This document shows, one piece after another, positions 36,019 through 46,613 of a stretch of 64,000 bases of DNA. The notes under the pieces were generated by a model. It was not told the DNA's origin and made no database searches. It saw only the letters and a list, made by a program, of their open reading frames with translations. Origin of the DNA: Anisus vortex (taxonomy: Eukaryota > Mollusca > Gastropoda > Planorbidae); assembly GCA_949126835.1 (NCBI GenBank), contig OX421497.1, forward strand, positions 29,392,742-29,456,741, in the 5' to 3' direction. The position numbers and the translations under genes were made by a program. Positions within the stretch are counted from its first letter, which is position 1. The number at the start of each line of letters is the position of its first letter.

Positions 36019-38742
36019 CTAACTATCAGTGAATCTGTCATTCAATTCATCCTGTACTCCAGGCATAAATTTTACAAATAAGAGTAACAATGTTAACAAC
36101 ATCAAGCTTATTCCAATTGTTTTCAGAAGGTAAGGCTTTATCATTTTCAAATGATATAATATTTTTGCCTTTCTTTCATCACACAACAATGGCATCTGCA
36201 TGTGAGCAGTGTACAATTTTTTTCTAACAAACACAGTTATGTCAGACAAAACATTTATGTACTTATCTAGGTACTTGCTCAGCCCAAGGAGATCCAATTC
36301 GGTCTGCCATTCCTCTGGAAGTAGTTTGAGTGGTCCTCGGACAGTGGGTCCAAAGATTGGTCCATAGGCTCCTCGACTTTCCGGATAGGATTCAGTTGAC
36401 ATCTCCTGCTCCAGGCGTAAGTTCTTTAGGACTGGATTGAAGAGTTCCGGGGCGAAGTTGGTCCTTCGATCTGTCGGTATGGATTGTGGTAACCCATAGC
36501 TTTTGGTAGTTTCGGTCCAGCTCTCCGCACTCGTTTCTTCAGTGATGCTCCTCAAATCTTCATCTGTACCGGCAACTGCAGGTTTGCATTGTTGTTTGAA
36601 CATGCTGTGGTCTATATTTTCATAGACATCAGTAGTAGGATTTTCTTTCTCGTCGACAGCTTTCTCATGCAACTGTAGCAACTCTGGGTCTACTTTCTGC
36701 TCAGCAATAAATTCATTTTGTGATGACTTCTTTGATTGATCATTTCCTTTCGGACAATCTTCAATCATGGAGAAAATAGTAGTATCACGTTCCACTTCTT
36801 CTTCCTCTTTCTTCTCTCGTGGGAGAATTTCTTCTTTCTTTTTCTTTTCTTGTGAGATAATTTCTTCTTTCTTTTTCTGTGGTGTCATACCATTTATGAC
36901 ATCACCTACAGGATAAAGTTCTTTTTCTTTTCCTGTCTCCACTATAGGACTAGGGTCTGGATTTTCCTTCACAATCAGTTCAGGTCTCACCCTCCCTTTC
37001 GCCAAATCATTTGCTAGGATAACAGATATGCCCTCAACAGGAAGTTTTAATATTACTCCCACTGTCACATATCCTGTCACCAAGTCAGATGTGAGGTATA
37101 TCCTATGTAGAGGTATTTCTTCTTTCCATTCAAAACCTCTCAATAGGACAGTCTGTCCTGTCAATGTATTCACATTCAATGGTAATACATCTTTAAGCAG
37201 CAGTGTTAATGATGCTCCTGTGTCTCGTAATATTTTTACGGACTTCAGTGGTCCTTCCTTTTGTAAGGCCACACAACCTTCACTAATGAACGGTTGAAAA
37301 CTGCACAGGGTCTCTGTGTCAATTTTATTCTTCCCTTGACCATGACTTACGGGTGTTGTTTCATCTTTCGATGACTTCAGACTCTTGTTCGAGTCAAAAA
37401 TACTTTGGTCTACTTTTTCGTCTCTGTGGACTTGGACAATTAATCCAATAGTAGCCATTCTGTATTTATAATCAGGATATTTATCCTCATTATCTTCAGT
37501 TGTAGATTTCTCTACCTTCTGACTTTTGCTCTCAGGCAAATCCACCCTCAGTGTTTCTGGTTTAGAATAATCTTTCTTCGAATTCAGTTCGTTTGTATTT
37601 TCGCTTTCTTGTACATTCTGTATTGGTTTATGGCTTGCACACATGACCACTTTGTTAGGTCTTTTGTCGCTTCGTATACTCCAACAGTCTTCAATGCTAT
37701 GTCCTGTTCTTTTACAAAAAGTACATTGGACGTTTTTGTAGACAGGTTTTTTATTAACATCATTTTGTTTCACAAAATGCTCTTTTTCACGATGTTGTTG
37801 TTGTGTGTTTTCTGCTTGCCGTTGTGATCTATTAAAATTCTTTCCATCAGCTGTCCTATGACACAATGTATACTGTTCAGCTAAATCAGCAGCCTTATGT
37901 GGGTCAGTGATGTCACGCTCGGATAAATACATTCTTATATCCGGCCTCACTTTGTTAATAAAATCCTCTAACAGAATGATATCTTTCATTTCTTTTAATG
38001 TGGAGATATTTCTGGATTTTATCCACTGATCCATTAACTTTTCTTCTGCTCTAAGGAAGTCTAAGTGTGTTTGGTAAGGGGACATTGTGTACTGACGGAA
38101 CCTTTTCCGATAACTTTCCGGTATTTGGTTATAGGCTTTAAGTACAGTGTCTTTAATGATTTCATAATCATTTAAATTCTCCTCTTTTAACAATAGAACA
38201 CAATCTCTTGCCCTTCCCTGAGTAAAAGCTGTTCTGACTAATATTCCCCATTTATCTTCTGGGAACTTAAAATCTCTGCAAGAAATTTCAAAGGTCTGGA
38301 AGAAATTAGCTATTTCACTTTCTTTATCAATGTAGGTAGGGACTAGCTTTTTCCATCTGGCCATCTCTACATCATTATGAGATTCTTTTTTAGTTACTCC
38401 TATCTTCGCCAGTTCTATTCTTTCCTGACTTTCTCTTTGACTTTTCTTATCTTCCATCTCAAGACGTTTTTCTTCTATTTCCAAACGTTTCATTTCTAAC
38501 TGAAATCTAAACTGTTCTGACATAGATTTCGACGTCTGACCTTCAACTTGATATCCCTCCGCGCTTGATTCTACTTTCAACTTGCCACTCGCAATCAACA
38601 CATCTTTTATCTGCTGTGTCAACACTGTCCTCGATGGTGTAGTCTCAGTAACTTCTATCTTTAAGATCTCAGCGATCTCTTTTAACTTCTTTATTGATAA
38701 AGTTTTCAGAACTTCTTCTTCTGGATTTTCAATAAATTCCAT
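36019..38742 (-). CDS. Gag-protease-remnant integrase fusion, 907 aa
   Basis: Intact frame starting 172 bp after the 5' LTR (AAGAATGG context). Residues 1-50: a SAP-like helical segment (LKTLSIKKLKEIAEIL). About 75-115: a charged coiled coil (MKRLEIEEKRLEMEDK). About 130-295: capsid-like region with a SCAN-like core (ESYRKRFRQYT, THLDFLRAEEKL). About 338-351: zinc knuckle CTFCKRTGHSIEDC. D507: aspartic protease site in LRDTGASLTLLL. About 590-720: charged lysine/glutamate linker. About 745-860: fused integrase pieces, YGLPQSIPTDRRTNF (second catalytic Asp, D758) and TVRGPLKLL; the first Asp and the Glu are missing. About 871-890: a hydrophobic helix (ISLMLLTLLLLFVKFM) and a short acidic tail. 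The Gag and protease parts match the 59.9-kb element domain by domain. Gag and protease are probably active; integrase cannot be. The role of the membrane helix is unknown. Confidence 0.92.
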   Translation of the reverse strand: MEFIENPEEEVLKTLSIKKLKEIAEILKIEVTETTPSRTVLTQQIKDVLIASGKLKVESSAEGYQVEGQTSKSMSEQFRFQLEMKRLEIEEKRLEMEDKKSQRESQERIELAKIGVTKKESHNDVEMARWKKLVPTYIDKESEIANFFQTFEISCRDFKFPEDKWGILVRTAFTQGRARDCVLLLKEENLNDYEIIKDTVLKAYNQIPESYRKRFRQYTMSPYQTHLDFLRAEEKLMDQWIKSRNISTLKEMKDIILLEDFINKVRPDIRMYLSERDITDPHKAADLAEQYTLCHRTADGKNFNRSQRQAENTQQQHREKEHFVKQNDVNKKPVYKNVQCTFCKRTGHSIEDCWSIRSDKRPNKVVMCASHKPIQNVQESENTNELNSKKDYSKPETLRVDLPESKSQKVEKSTTEDNEDKYPDYKYRMATIGLIVQVHRDEKVDQSIFDSNKSLKSSKDETTPVSHGQGKNKIDTETLCSFQPFISEGCVALQKEGPLKSVKILRDTGASLTLLLKDVLPLNVNTLTGQTVLLRGFEWKEEIPLHRIYLTSDLVTGYVTVGVILKLPVEGISVILANDLAKGRVRPELIVKENPDPSPIVETGKEKELYPVGDVINGMTPQKKKEEIISQEKKKKEEILPREKKEEEEVERDTTIFSMIEDCPKGNDQSKKSSQNEFIAEQKVDPELLQLHEKAVDEKENPTTDVYENIDHSMFKQQCKPAVAGTDEDLRSITEETSAESWTETTKSYGLPQSIPTDRRTNFAPELFNPVLKNLRLEQEMSTESYPESRGAYGPIFGPTVRGPLKLLPEEWQTELDLLGLSKYLDKYINVLSDITVFVRKKLYTAHMQMPLLCDERKAKILYHLKMIKPYLLKTIGISLMLLTLLLLFVKFMPGVQDELNDRFTDS

Positions 38743-38892
38743 TCTTTAGTTAAGAGATTTATAAAATGTAAATTTCCAACTTACGTTTTTCCAATCGGAA
38801 GAATAATTTCAGCGTTCTTAGGCTTGCTCAGTAGGTCACGGCTCCAACACACAACACAACACAACTTGAATATATGCTTCACTATACAACTA

Positions 38893-38910
38893 TATCGGAC
38901 GAAGACCCCA
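38893..38910 (-). other. Primer binding site, tRNA-Pro-like
   Basis: On the minus strand, four bases (GATT) after the 5' LTR, it reads TGGGGTCTTCGTCCGATA. This resembles the complement of a tRNA-Pro 3' end (the class that begins TGGGGGCTCGTCCG), with one substitution and one extra base. Priming by tRNA-Pro is inference. Confidence 0.65.
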
Positions 38911-38914
38911 AATC

Positions 38915-39539
38915 TGTTATGGACCTCTTTAGGTTGATTATTATTACGACTCGTTAAATCGGATTCAATGAATATAGTTGTATCTTTATTAGAAGTCTCT
39001 AGATTCTGCTAATCTGTAGCCCAAGCTAGGGGTTCCTTGACTGACAGGTCTATGCAGTAATGTAGTTATATTCGTGATAATTATCTTCAACACATTTCTC
39101 AACAATGATAGATCAAACAACTCCAGTTGTTGAATAAACAATTTTATTTAAATTGTAGACTCAATATAAACGATCAATAAACTTCATCAACTGATGGCAA
39201 CATAAGTATCAATAAAATGGCATTATATGTACATGTATGAATATAGCGACTTCACTCTACAAACGTTTAAACTGACCTAACTTTAAGGAGGTCGGGACTT
39301 TACAAAGAAAACGATCATCGAAGATTCTACAGGGTCTTAATACGCATTTTAACCTCTTTCTCTATAATTACTACGATCCAGAATTATCCCCCAATTTCCA
39401 CGGGATTTGAACGAATTATTTTATTTAAACTGCCCTCAGGGCATAAAGGTCAAACCTTGGTCGCTTTGGACTCTGATACGCACTTGTTAAGAGGTCAATG
39501 CCTTACTACGTCATTCATTTATGACCGAGATTCGTAACA
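38915..39539 (-). repeat. 5' LTR of the young element
   Basis: 625 bp, collinear with the 3' LTR, one substitution (C at 39276). On the minus strand it must hold the promoter for the 907-codon gene. I did not find a clear TATA box. Confidence 0.97.
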
Positions 39540-39839
39540 ATATGTTCAATTGGTCATATTGTCATTTATTTATCTGTAACAATGCAGCAACAATCAATGT
39601 CAATTATTGTTTACAAATTATGGTTGTTGTTGTCTTGAAAGGTTTGACTAATATTGTTTTCTGTCTTGTTTTCTTTAATCTATTCACAAATAAAAGTAAA
39701 TAATATTGTTTACCTCCAGTCATCAAAATTAAAATCATTAAAACGTATCAATGAAATGAAACTTTTTGTCGTAAAATAACAACAGTAGTACCATAATTAC
39801 TTGTTAGATAAATATAAGGGAAAAAAACCTTTTACTTAT

Positions 39840-40050
39840 CTCTTAGGCCAGAACAAAGGTATATAATATAAGTACTCTTTCTTCCCGATTGGCATCCTGT
39901 GGCATGGAATGGGTTGCCTGAAGAAACCTGGAAAAACAGTAACTTAGCATTATTTAAAACACTAATGTAAATGCATGACTAGACTCAGACCATGGGATGA
40001 GCGTAGGACGCATGCATCTTTATTATAGAAAGATTGTAATGTAGAAGATA
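39840..40050 (+). repeat. LINE 3'-end fragment, copy 5
   Basis: Reads TAAGTACTCTTTCTTCCCGA (the SFFP codons), GGCATGGAATGGGTTGCCTG (WNGLP), ATGCATGACTAGACTCAGAC and GATGAGCGTAGGACGCATG. Same tail family as the 25.4-kb copy, 5'-truncated, 300 bp beyond the LTR element. Confidence 0.75.
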
Positions 40051-41092
40051 TTTACATTTGATACATAGATATATAAATAGAAGGAGGTTCGACTAAAGTC
40101 AATTGTCTGAGTCTATAATATTTACTTGAACAAATCACAAATCTCGATAAAGTCCCAGTTGGAAGTTCAACCGTCAATTATCGTTCTACTTCAAAAGAGC
40201 TCTGCTGTTTTCGCTACAATTTCTCTGACGTAATGCACGCAAACAACTGGAACTAGATCAATTCCCCATTACTGAGATTTACTTCCACAATGGAAGACAC
40301 AGACTATCTTAATGATGAGGGTAAATGCTGGGTTGTGTTGTGGGCCAATGAATGGGGATCAACCACATTTGAAATAAAGTCAATGATCGATGAAGAGTAA
40401 AAATCAATAATTGTTACCTTAATTGAATTTGGAGTTTGGAAGGAATGAGAAAGTAGAAAGAGCTTTAAAACGGTGTTTTGGGAGGGGGTGGGAAAGATTC
40501 CTTGTAAAGTCATATTAATGTCAGGCTGGTTCTAAAGTTATAGTTTATATTTAAGTAAAGATTTATGCGTAAAGTGTTACTAAACGGAAATTTTACTTTA
40601 TTGAAATTTTGATCTTGATAATTTACATACTGAAAAAAACTAAAACTTTCGGTGAGTTTCAAATTTTCAACCTTTTAAAATACTCCCCTGACAAGTCATA
40701 GTTTACAGGAGTTGAGAACTCTTCTATGTTTAATCGATTCTTGTAAAGTATAAAATTCAATTAATTTTAGGTCTGTATCAGAACATATAATATATGCATT
40801 ATACTCAATGATAGACAGTTTTTAAACATGTACAAAACATAAAAAAAAAAATATTTTTTTTATTATTAGATGCCTCATAAAAGCACGTGCCAACTCTAGT
40901 GTTTTGTTTACACGGAAACAATCAAAGAAACAAGCACAATTTACACTTTACAAAATAGAAATAAAAAAAAAGGGTAAATTGCTAACAGAACGCAAAACAT
41001 GTTTATGAAGATTCCGGGAAGTGACAATTTTGTTAACTCATCTAATCAGATTTCTGGGCTTAGCGAAATATTTATAACATTTATAGATGGGA
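40051..41092. other. AT-rich, no feature seen
   Basis: No coding or transposon signature. A and T runs at about 40843-40865. Confidence 0.5.
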
Positions 41093-41446
41093 GCTATTAG
41101 AGGATTGTATAATACATTTTCTGCGTGACGGGATTTAGGAATGAGTTCTTTGATTTGATAACATTTGTCTTCATAATGTAGAATGTACGATGTATTTCGT
41201 AAAAAACAACAACAAAGCGAGCGATTAAACTAAACGCAGTCACAATTGTTTTCCCATTAGCATGCAATAAAACTCCAATTTATTGGAAGAGACAGTGTAT
41301 GTACGTCATGTACTTTTAAGAATTTATTTATGGTAAGACAAACAAAAACTTCTCTTAAGTAAAAATATAAAATTGCTTTGGTCATTGGGAAGAAAGAATA
41401 AAACTGCATCTTCCTAATAGAGTGAAGATCCGGTGGCAGCTAAATA

Positions 41447-41513
<67 letters not shown>

Positions 41514-42612
41514 TTTTAATATAGTTCTTTGCATAGACATTGACGCTTGTGTGCCTGTAAAACATCAAATATTTTTATTAAGATTAGTTCTTAAAGAAAA
41601 TGAATGTTTGCAATGGCGATAAAAAAAATGTATATCATAATTTGTGGGTAAATTGTTTGCATGAATTGCTGACTTCGCATTCTAAAAAATATAAATGCTG
41701 AACTTCCTTTGTATCAAAATGACACAGTTAAAATGGATCATATTAAAAAAAGATGTCAATTCGTCGTAATGACTGGAGACAGACACATGTCTCCTTTTAT
41801 TCATATAATATTTATAATGATGTCTGATAGTCATTCATCACTCCAAATGTTAACGTTTCGAATAAAAAAATCAAATCCACAGCCAACATTCAACATTTTT
41901 ATTATTGAATACAATAAACTCAAAGTTCCGTTGATGGTAATCTATATCATTGTAGGCTATATGAACATACCTATATATCGTTCTAGTCCATTGTGTTTCA
42001 TGCTTACAACTGCTGTAGGTGGATACTCTAAAAGTACAAGTCTCACCATTACAATTTAAACACTTGTTCAGGAGTAGGTTCCCATTCTAGCTAATGAAAT
42101 CCAATTTAACGTCAAGCTGTGGATTAGCGGTAATAGGTTCGTGCGAAAAAAATGTACTTTCTTTTTCAAGGTAGCTTCAAATTAATGGCTAGGTTTATTT
42201 AATGAGCCCTTAAGCAATCCAGAATTCAAATAGATCAGTAGAGTTTATTTCCCTGTTTACAAATCAAATGTCCACCGTCCTTTCAGTAATGACTTTGTAA
42301 ATATTTATTTCTATGGTCATTATTTCCCTCTCCTATCCAGCCCCAAGTAATTGCAATAAATTGCAATATTTTTTCCCTACCTATTTTAATTATTCTCTAC
42401 TTTACTTTCAAGTTGTAAGAGTTTGTGTTTTTCAATTTCCTAAATGGTATTTCTAAATTGTGTGGTAATTAAGTTCTATAGGGAATAAAGCAAATTTACC
42501 TTGTCTTATTTTAACTTGTGTTTGACACAAACAGAAGGTTTTCGCGTTCCACACTTTTCGTCTAGACTTGCTTTGTGATTAGACTTAATGTATTATACAA
42601 TCCTCTAATAGC
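41093..42612. mobile_element. 1.52-kb element with 26-bp perfect inverted ends
   Basis: GCTATTAGAGGATTGTATAA plus TACATT at 41093-41118 is repeated exactly in inverse at 42587-42612. The interior has a (TA)n run and a 116-residue plus frame (41709-42059) with no recognisable transposase motif. No secure target duplication is visible. If the true ends begin two bases inward at TTAGAGG, the flanking dinucleotide is TA on both sides. Probably a non-autonomous DNA transposon; two unrelated inverted copies of a short repeat is the alternative. Confidence 0.55.
41449..41505. repeat. (TA)n microsatellite
   Basis: About 28 TA units followed by a T-run, inside the 1.5-kb inverted-repeat element. Confidence 0.97.
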
Positions 42613-44146
42613 ACCGGTTTATTTATGTGCGTTCAATATGGATTTACCAATAAGCACTAAAAATGTAAACCCAGTTTAATAAAAAGGTTGAATGGTTCAA
42701 CAATTGATAGACGTATTCATTTATTATTAGTTTAAGATCTATAGGCTTAAGGGAAGTTGTCTAATTAGTCTTTCAAAAGTCGGGTTGGTAGTTGGTAGCG
42801 AGAAACAAAATTTTGCAAAGTAATATAAAGGTTTTAAATGAACGCTTTGAAAAAAGAAATCCCATTGCAAGAAAGTAATCACTTTTTATTCTTGTCACTT
42901 TGCGAGAGATATAAAATTCAGAATTGAATTCTTTGCCTGAACTAGTATTTGAAATCAACAAATCAACATTATAAGAAGAAGCAAAAAATGCAACACTATG
43001 AAAACATGAAGATGCGTAGAGACAAGACGTTTGAAAATTATTTCATTAGATATTAACATTGTTTGTACTGGTCTTTGACCTTCTTGTTTGTTTAAAAGTG
43101 ACGATTGTCGGTGTATATCTAGAATTCATATTGAATATTATGTTTTTTTTAATGTGATATCATACAGTAAAATCCAAACTTTATGCATTGACGCATTGGG
43201 ACTTTACTTACACAAGACAAGTCAGTGGAAAATAAATATATTGGAAAAGATGGGCTGTTTCGTCACCTTATTCGATCATATAATTCTTTGTATGAGGGCC
43301 AGGGATTTAGATTGAATGTCCAGATATCGTTTGCTAAGCTATTTATTTTTAAACATGTCTTTTATACCTTGTTGACATTTTGTCTTCCTTCAGATACCAG
43401 CCTTTATTAAAGGCGTTTGTCCTAATCAGTTTGTTGATGAATGAACTGTAGCATCCGTTAGAGCTAAAGCTAAAACATTCTTTCTACATAATTAATGAGC
43501 AGCCATGCTTTGGGTTTGAATACAAAGTTTGAAACCAGTCAAACATATTATCTGTTGTTTGGACGTAAAATCTTATTCCGGTTGTTTATCGGGGTGGGGG
43601 TTGTAGGAAAGGGTTAAACTTGAAATTGTTTTATTGATCTGTCTGTGACCCCCACGCGCCCTGACATCTGACCTGCCCTCTAGGACTCCCTGACACCAAG
43701 CCAAGTTAAACTTAGGACCTTCCCCCATTCTCACCCCTCCAGCAACATGTACGTCTTGGGGGAGAATTAGGTTCCGAAGTAGTTTGGGCTTATTCCACAG
43801 GATGGATCGCATGAGGACGACAATCGGACTCTGTAAGCGTTTTATCATACATTGTATTGATTTTGTGTCGCGATGGGAAATTGTATCAGGTGACGTCAGA
43901 AGACGTAAACTTCCTTTTCCCTCTACTTTACACATCTCGTTTTATCACCCTTTACAAATAATATACGTAATGCATTATATTTACACACACATGCTTTATC
44001 ATAAAACAAATAAAAACACAACATGTAATAAAATACTTAGAAAGGCAAACATGTTGAAAGAGGAAAAAAAAAAACAGGCTACTTAATAAATATGCAAAAA
44101 AAACTTGTATTTCCTAGAAATGTTTTTTTAAACTTATCTTTATTAC
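42613..44146. other. No gene; one repeat fragment
   Basis: At about 42778-42842, GTCGGGTTGGTAG and TTTTGCAAAGTAATATAAAG match the 54.4-kb repeat (GTCGGGTCGGTCG, ATTGCTAAGTTAATATAAAG). The 120-residue minus frame at 43573-43935 has no recognisable content. Confidence 0.45.
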
Positions 44147-44310
44147 GAATGGCGCCCGGGAAACGGAATCGGTTGCCCAAATTAATCAAGAAAACCAACA
44201 ACTTAAAACATCATTCTAACAAATTATCACAGCCCGAGACTTAATATAAACCACGGATAGGCGTACAACGAAATATGTGTGTGTATAGAAGGCAAGTGAG
44301 TGAGGTTAAT
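44147..44310 (+). repeat. LINE 3'-end fragment, copy 6 (degenerate)
   Basis: GGCGCCCGGGAAACGGAATC, GGTTGCCCAAATTAATCAAG and CACGGATAGGCGTACAACGA align with the LINE tail at 25.6 kb. Confidence 0.55.
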
Positions 44311-46613
44311 GGAATGTTTGTTAAAATCGAGTGAATACAAAATTGTATCAAGTAATGCCTATAAAAAACTAGACTGTTTCTAGCCGATTATGCCAAAGTC
44401 TCCAAACAAGTAAAATACATTTTTATACAGCCACAATCATTTTTGTTAATGCGTTGCGTTAAAATTATTGGATTAACTCAAGAAAAGAGAAAGATAAAAT
44501 GAATTATAAAACAACATATGATCGAATGAAAAATGTCCATTTAGAATTACAAGTTTAGCTCTCAATATTAATATATCCGCTAAATAAAAACACACAAAAA
44601 TGCATTTATTATTACTATCTGGATAGCTGAAAACTGATTAAAAATATTATTAAATATATAATTAAATTCATTTCATTATAAAAATATTAAGCGAATCGCT
44701 GAGCGAATCTTCATAAAAGGGTTTTAAATTGTATTATATTGGCTATGACGTTGGAGTTCTAAAGTGACTTGCCAAGAGCATTAAGTCTATAAATACAATT
44801 TTGATATTGAAATAGAAATGATTGACAATCGCAATAGCTAACTATAAATGACTTGTTAAGTTAAAGTATAATAAAATAAAATATTTCTACATACTTTTTA
44901 AAAATGTTTCTTTTATGGAAGTAAGTACTTCATTAAAGGGAAAAATCATTAAGATATTTGCCATACAAAATGAATTATATATCAATTCTTCTATAAACTC
45001 AACATAAAATGTCTCCATTGAATAAGTATACAGTTATGAAGCTAAAAGTGTGAACCACTAAAGCAATGTATGGCCTCTCCAGTGGTCACTACGGGGTGCC
45101 TTGTCTCTTTTAAGACAAGGGAGAGCTGTCCACATTTCATTCACCGTAAACCTCAACAACCAACTACAGGCACCACTGCCGCTACGAACAAAAATTAGTA
45201 CTCCCCTACCTACTTGAATGCTAACCAACCTCAGGCAAAAATTAGTCCCTTCTCAACCTACCATTATCATTAGTTCATCAGACTATACAGCGATACAGAA
45301 CATATAAATATATACATTTGTTTCTCTGGCCTCGGCTGCCAACATTTCTGCAGACTGATTAATAGAAAAAGAAAATCTCTTCAAGCACTACACAATTCTT
45401 AGGCTTTGTGTGAGAATATTTCTTCTGAGAAAGCTGTCACTCAAAATGTATAGATATATATGCTTTCAGTTATCTACAATATTACACATACACAAAAATC
45501 ATTTAAATTCTGACAATTGTATCAGTGGCGTGTTCTAATCTGATTATGTTTCTTATGTGTAAAACAGTGTAGACAGATCTATATCCAGAATATTTATTAG
45601 TAATAAAGGCATTGCCGTCGAAAATCTTTTTTTTAAGCTTACGATTATCTGCCCTTGTATGAAGTGTTTATATATATTTAGCTCTTGTCTCAAGAGGATA
45701 TCTTATTGTTTCAATATTTGTAGCTCTTATAAAATTAGACTTTGGTAGAGTTGCCGATAACGATATTGCAAAAAAAAAATTATTTTGTCATCTGAAGTGT
45801 GTGTGACGAATTCGTATACTTTGCATTTGGCATGCTAGACTAGTAATACGAAAATCTGTTTTTTTTAAACTAAAATTGTATACAAATGTATATCAATAAA
45901 TATCCCAAACCACTTCAATATACGAGAGATGTAGAATCACAGATCGAATACATTATTGGTGTATAAAAATGAACATTAATCATAATAATATTATTTTTCT
46001 TTTCTAATACTCATCCCTTATGTATATGCTTTTTATTTCGAAATTGACAATTACATTTTTTCCCCATTATGATATGACCTATTTAAAAGAATTTAAGGTC
46101 GCATTTATTTCCATATCTAGTCTAATGTGGTATGTCTAAATTTGTAACTCTTTTCTTAATTTCAAATTTATCTTATACTGCCAAGATAAAATAATGTATA
46201 CTGTATATGTATCTGTATATAGTATATGTTTATATCAAGATAAATTATGAACGCCAGAAACATAGAGCGATGTACAATGGACAATAATTTAAATGATAAA
46301 TTAAGGCACTTGAGTGTGTGTGTTTGTGGGGGGGGGGGGGGGGGGGGAACTTCTGTTAAATTATTCCCCTTTTGCTTCTCTATTCTTCACTTCTTTTTTG
46401 ACCTTCTTCCTTCTCCTGGCGGTGAACATCTTCGAGGTTATTTTTTTGTTTGGCAGGTTTCTCACGTTACTTCAGTAACCACGTCTGATTAGCATTCTAA
46501 TTGCATTGCCTTGCCATTGGTTGTGGTGTGACCTACTTTTTTTTTATTGAGTCCTTTTTTTTTAGGTCATCAGACCATAAACAAAAGAGAAACACGGTTA
46601 AAATTATTTGCAG
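44311..46613. other. No gene; small hairpin and G tract
   Basis: CCTTGTCT and AGACAAGG at about 45100-45121 form an 8-bp stem around a 6-base loop. A GC-richer patch at 45055-45260 is unassigned. A GT/G tract with about 19 G lies at 46313-46347. Confidence 0.45.

Larger units (their letters stand above)
33233..39539 (-). mobile_element. Young RT-less Gmr1-like LTR retrotransposon
   Basis: A complete 6307-bp element on the minus strand. Its two 625-bp LTRs (38915-39539 upstream, 33233-33857 downstream) differ at one base. It is flanked by ATAT (33229-33232) and ATAT (39540-39543), a 4-bp target duplication. A primer site follows the 5' LTR and a polypurine tract precedes the 3' LTR. The only gene is an intact 907-codon frame: Gag, CCHC knuckle, aspartic protease, a shrunken integrase and a membrane helix. 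Reverse transcriptase and RNase H are absent, yet the LTRs show that it transposed recently. It must therefore borrow polymerase from a relative. It lies antisense to, and about 0.9 kb downstream of, the candidate exon. Confidence 0.93.

Noticed and set aside
36061..36135. Envelope glycoprotein at the C-terminus of the 907-codon frame
   Set aside because: There is one hydrophobic helix, but no signal peptide, ectodomain, furin-like site or separate env frame. It is fused to Gag-protease.
37028..37297. 89-residue plus-strand frame inside the LTR element
   Set aside because: It lies antisense to the protease region of the intact 907-codon gene and has no recognisable content. Frames at 37609 (plus), and 60003, 60513 and 61548 (minus), are likewise shadows.
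43573..43935. 120-residue minus-strand frame
   Set aside because: No recognisable motif, no splice context, no conserved neighbour. Treated as chance.
45100..45121. Histone-type 3' stem-loop
   Set aside because: The stem and loop do not match the GGYYYTT...ARRRCC consensus, and no histone gene is nearby.
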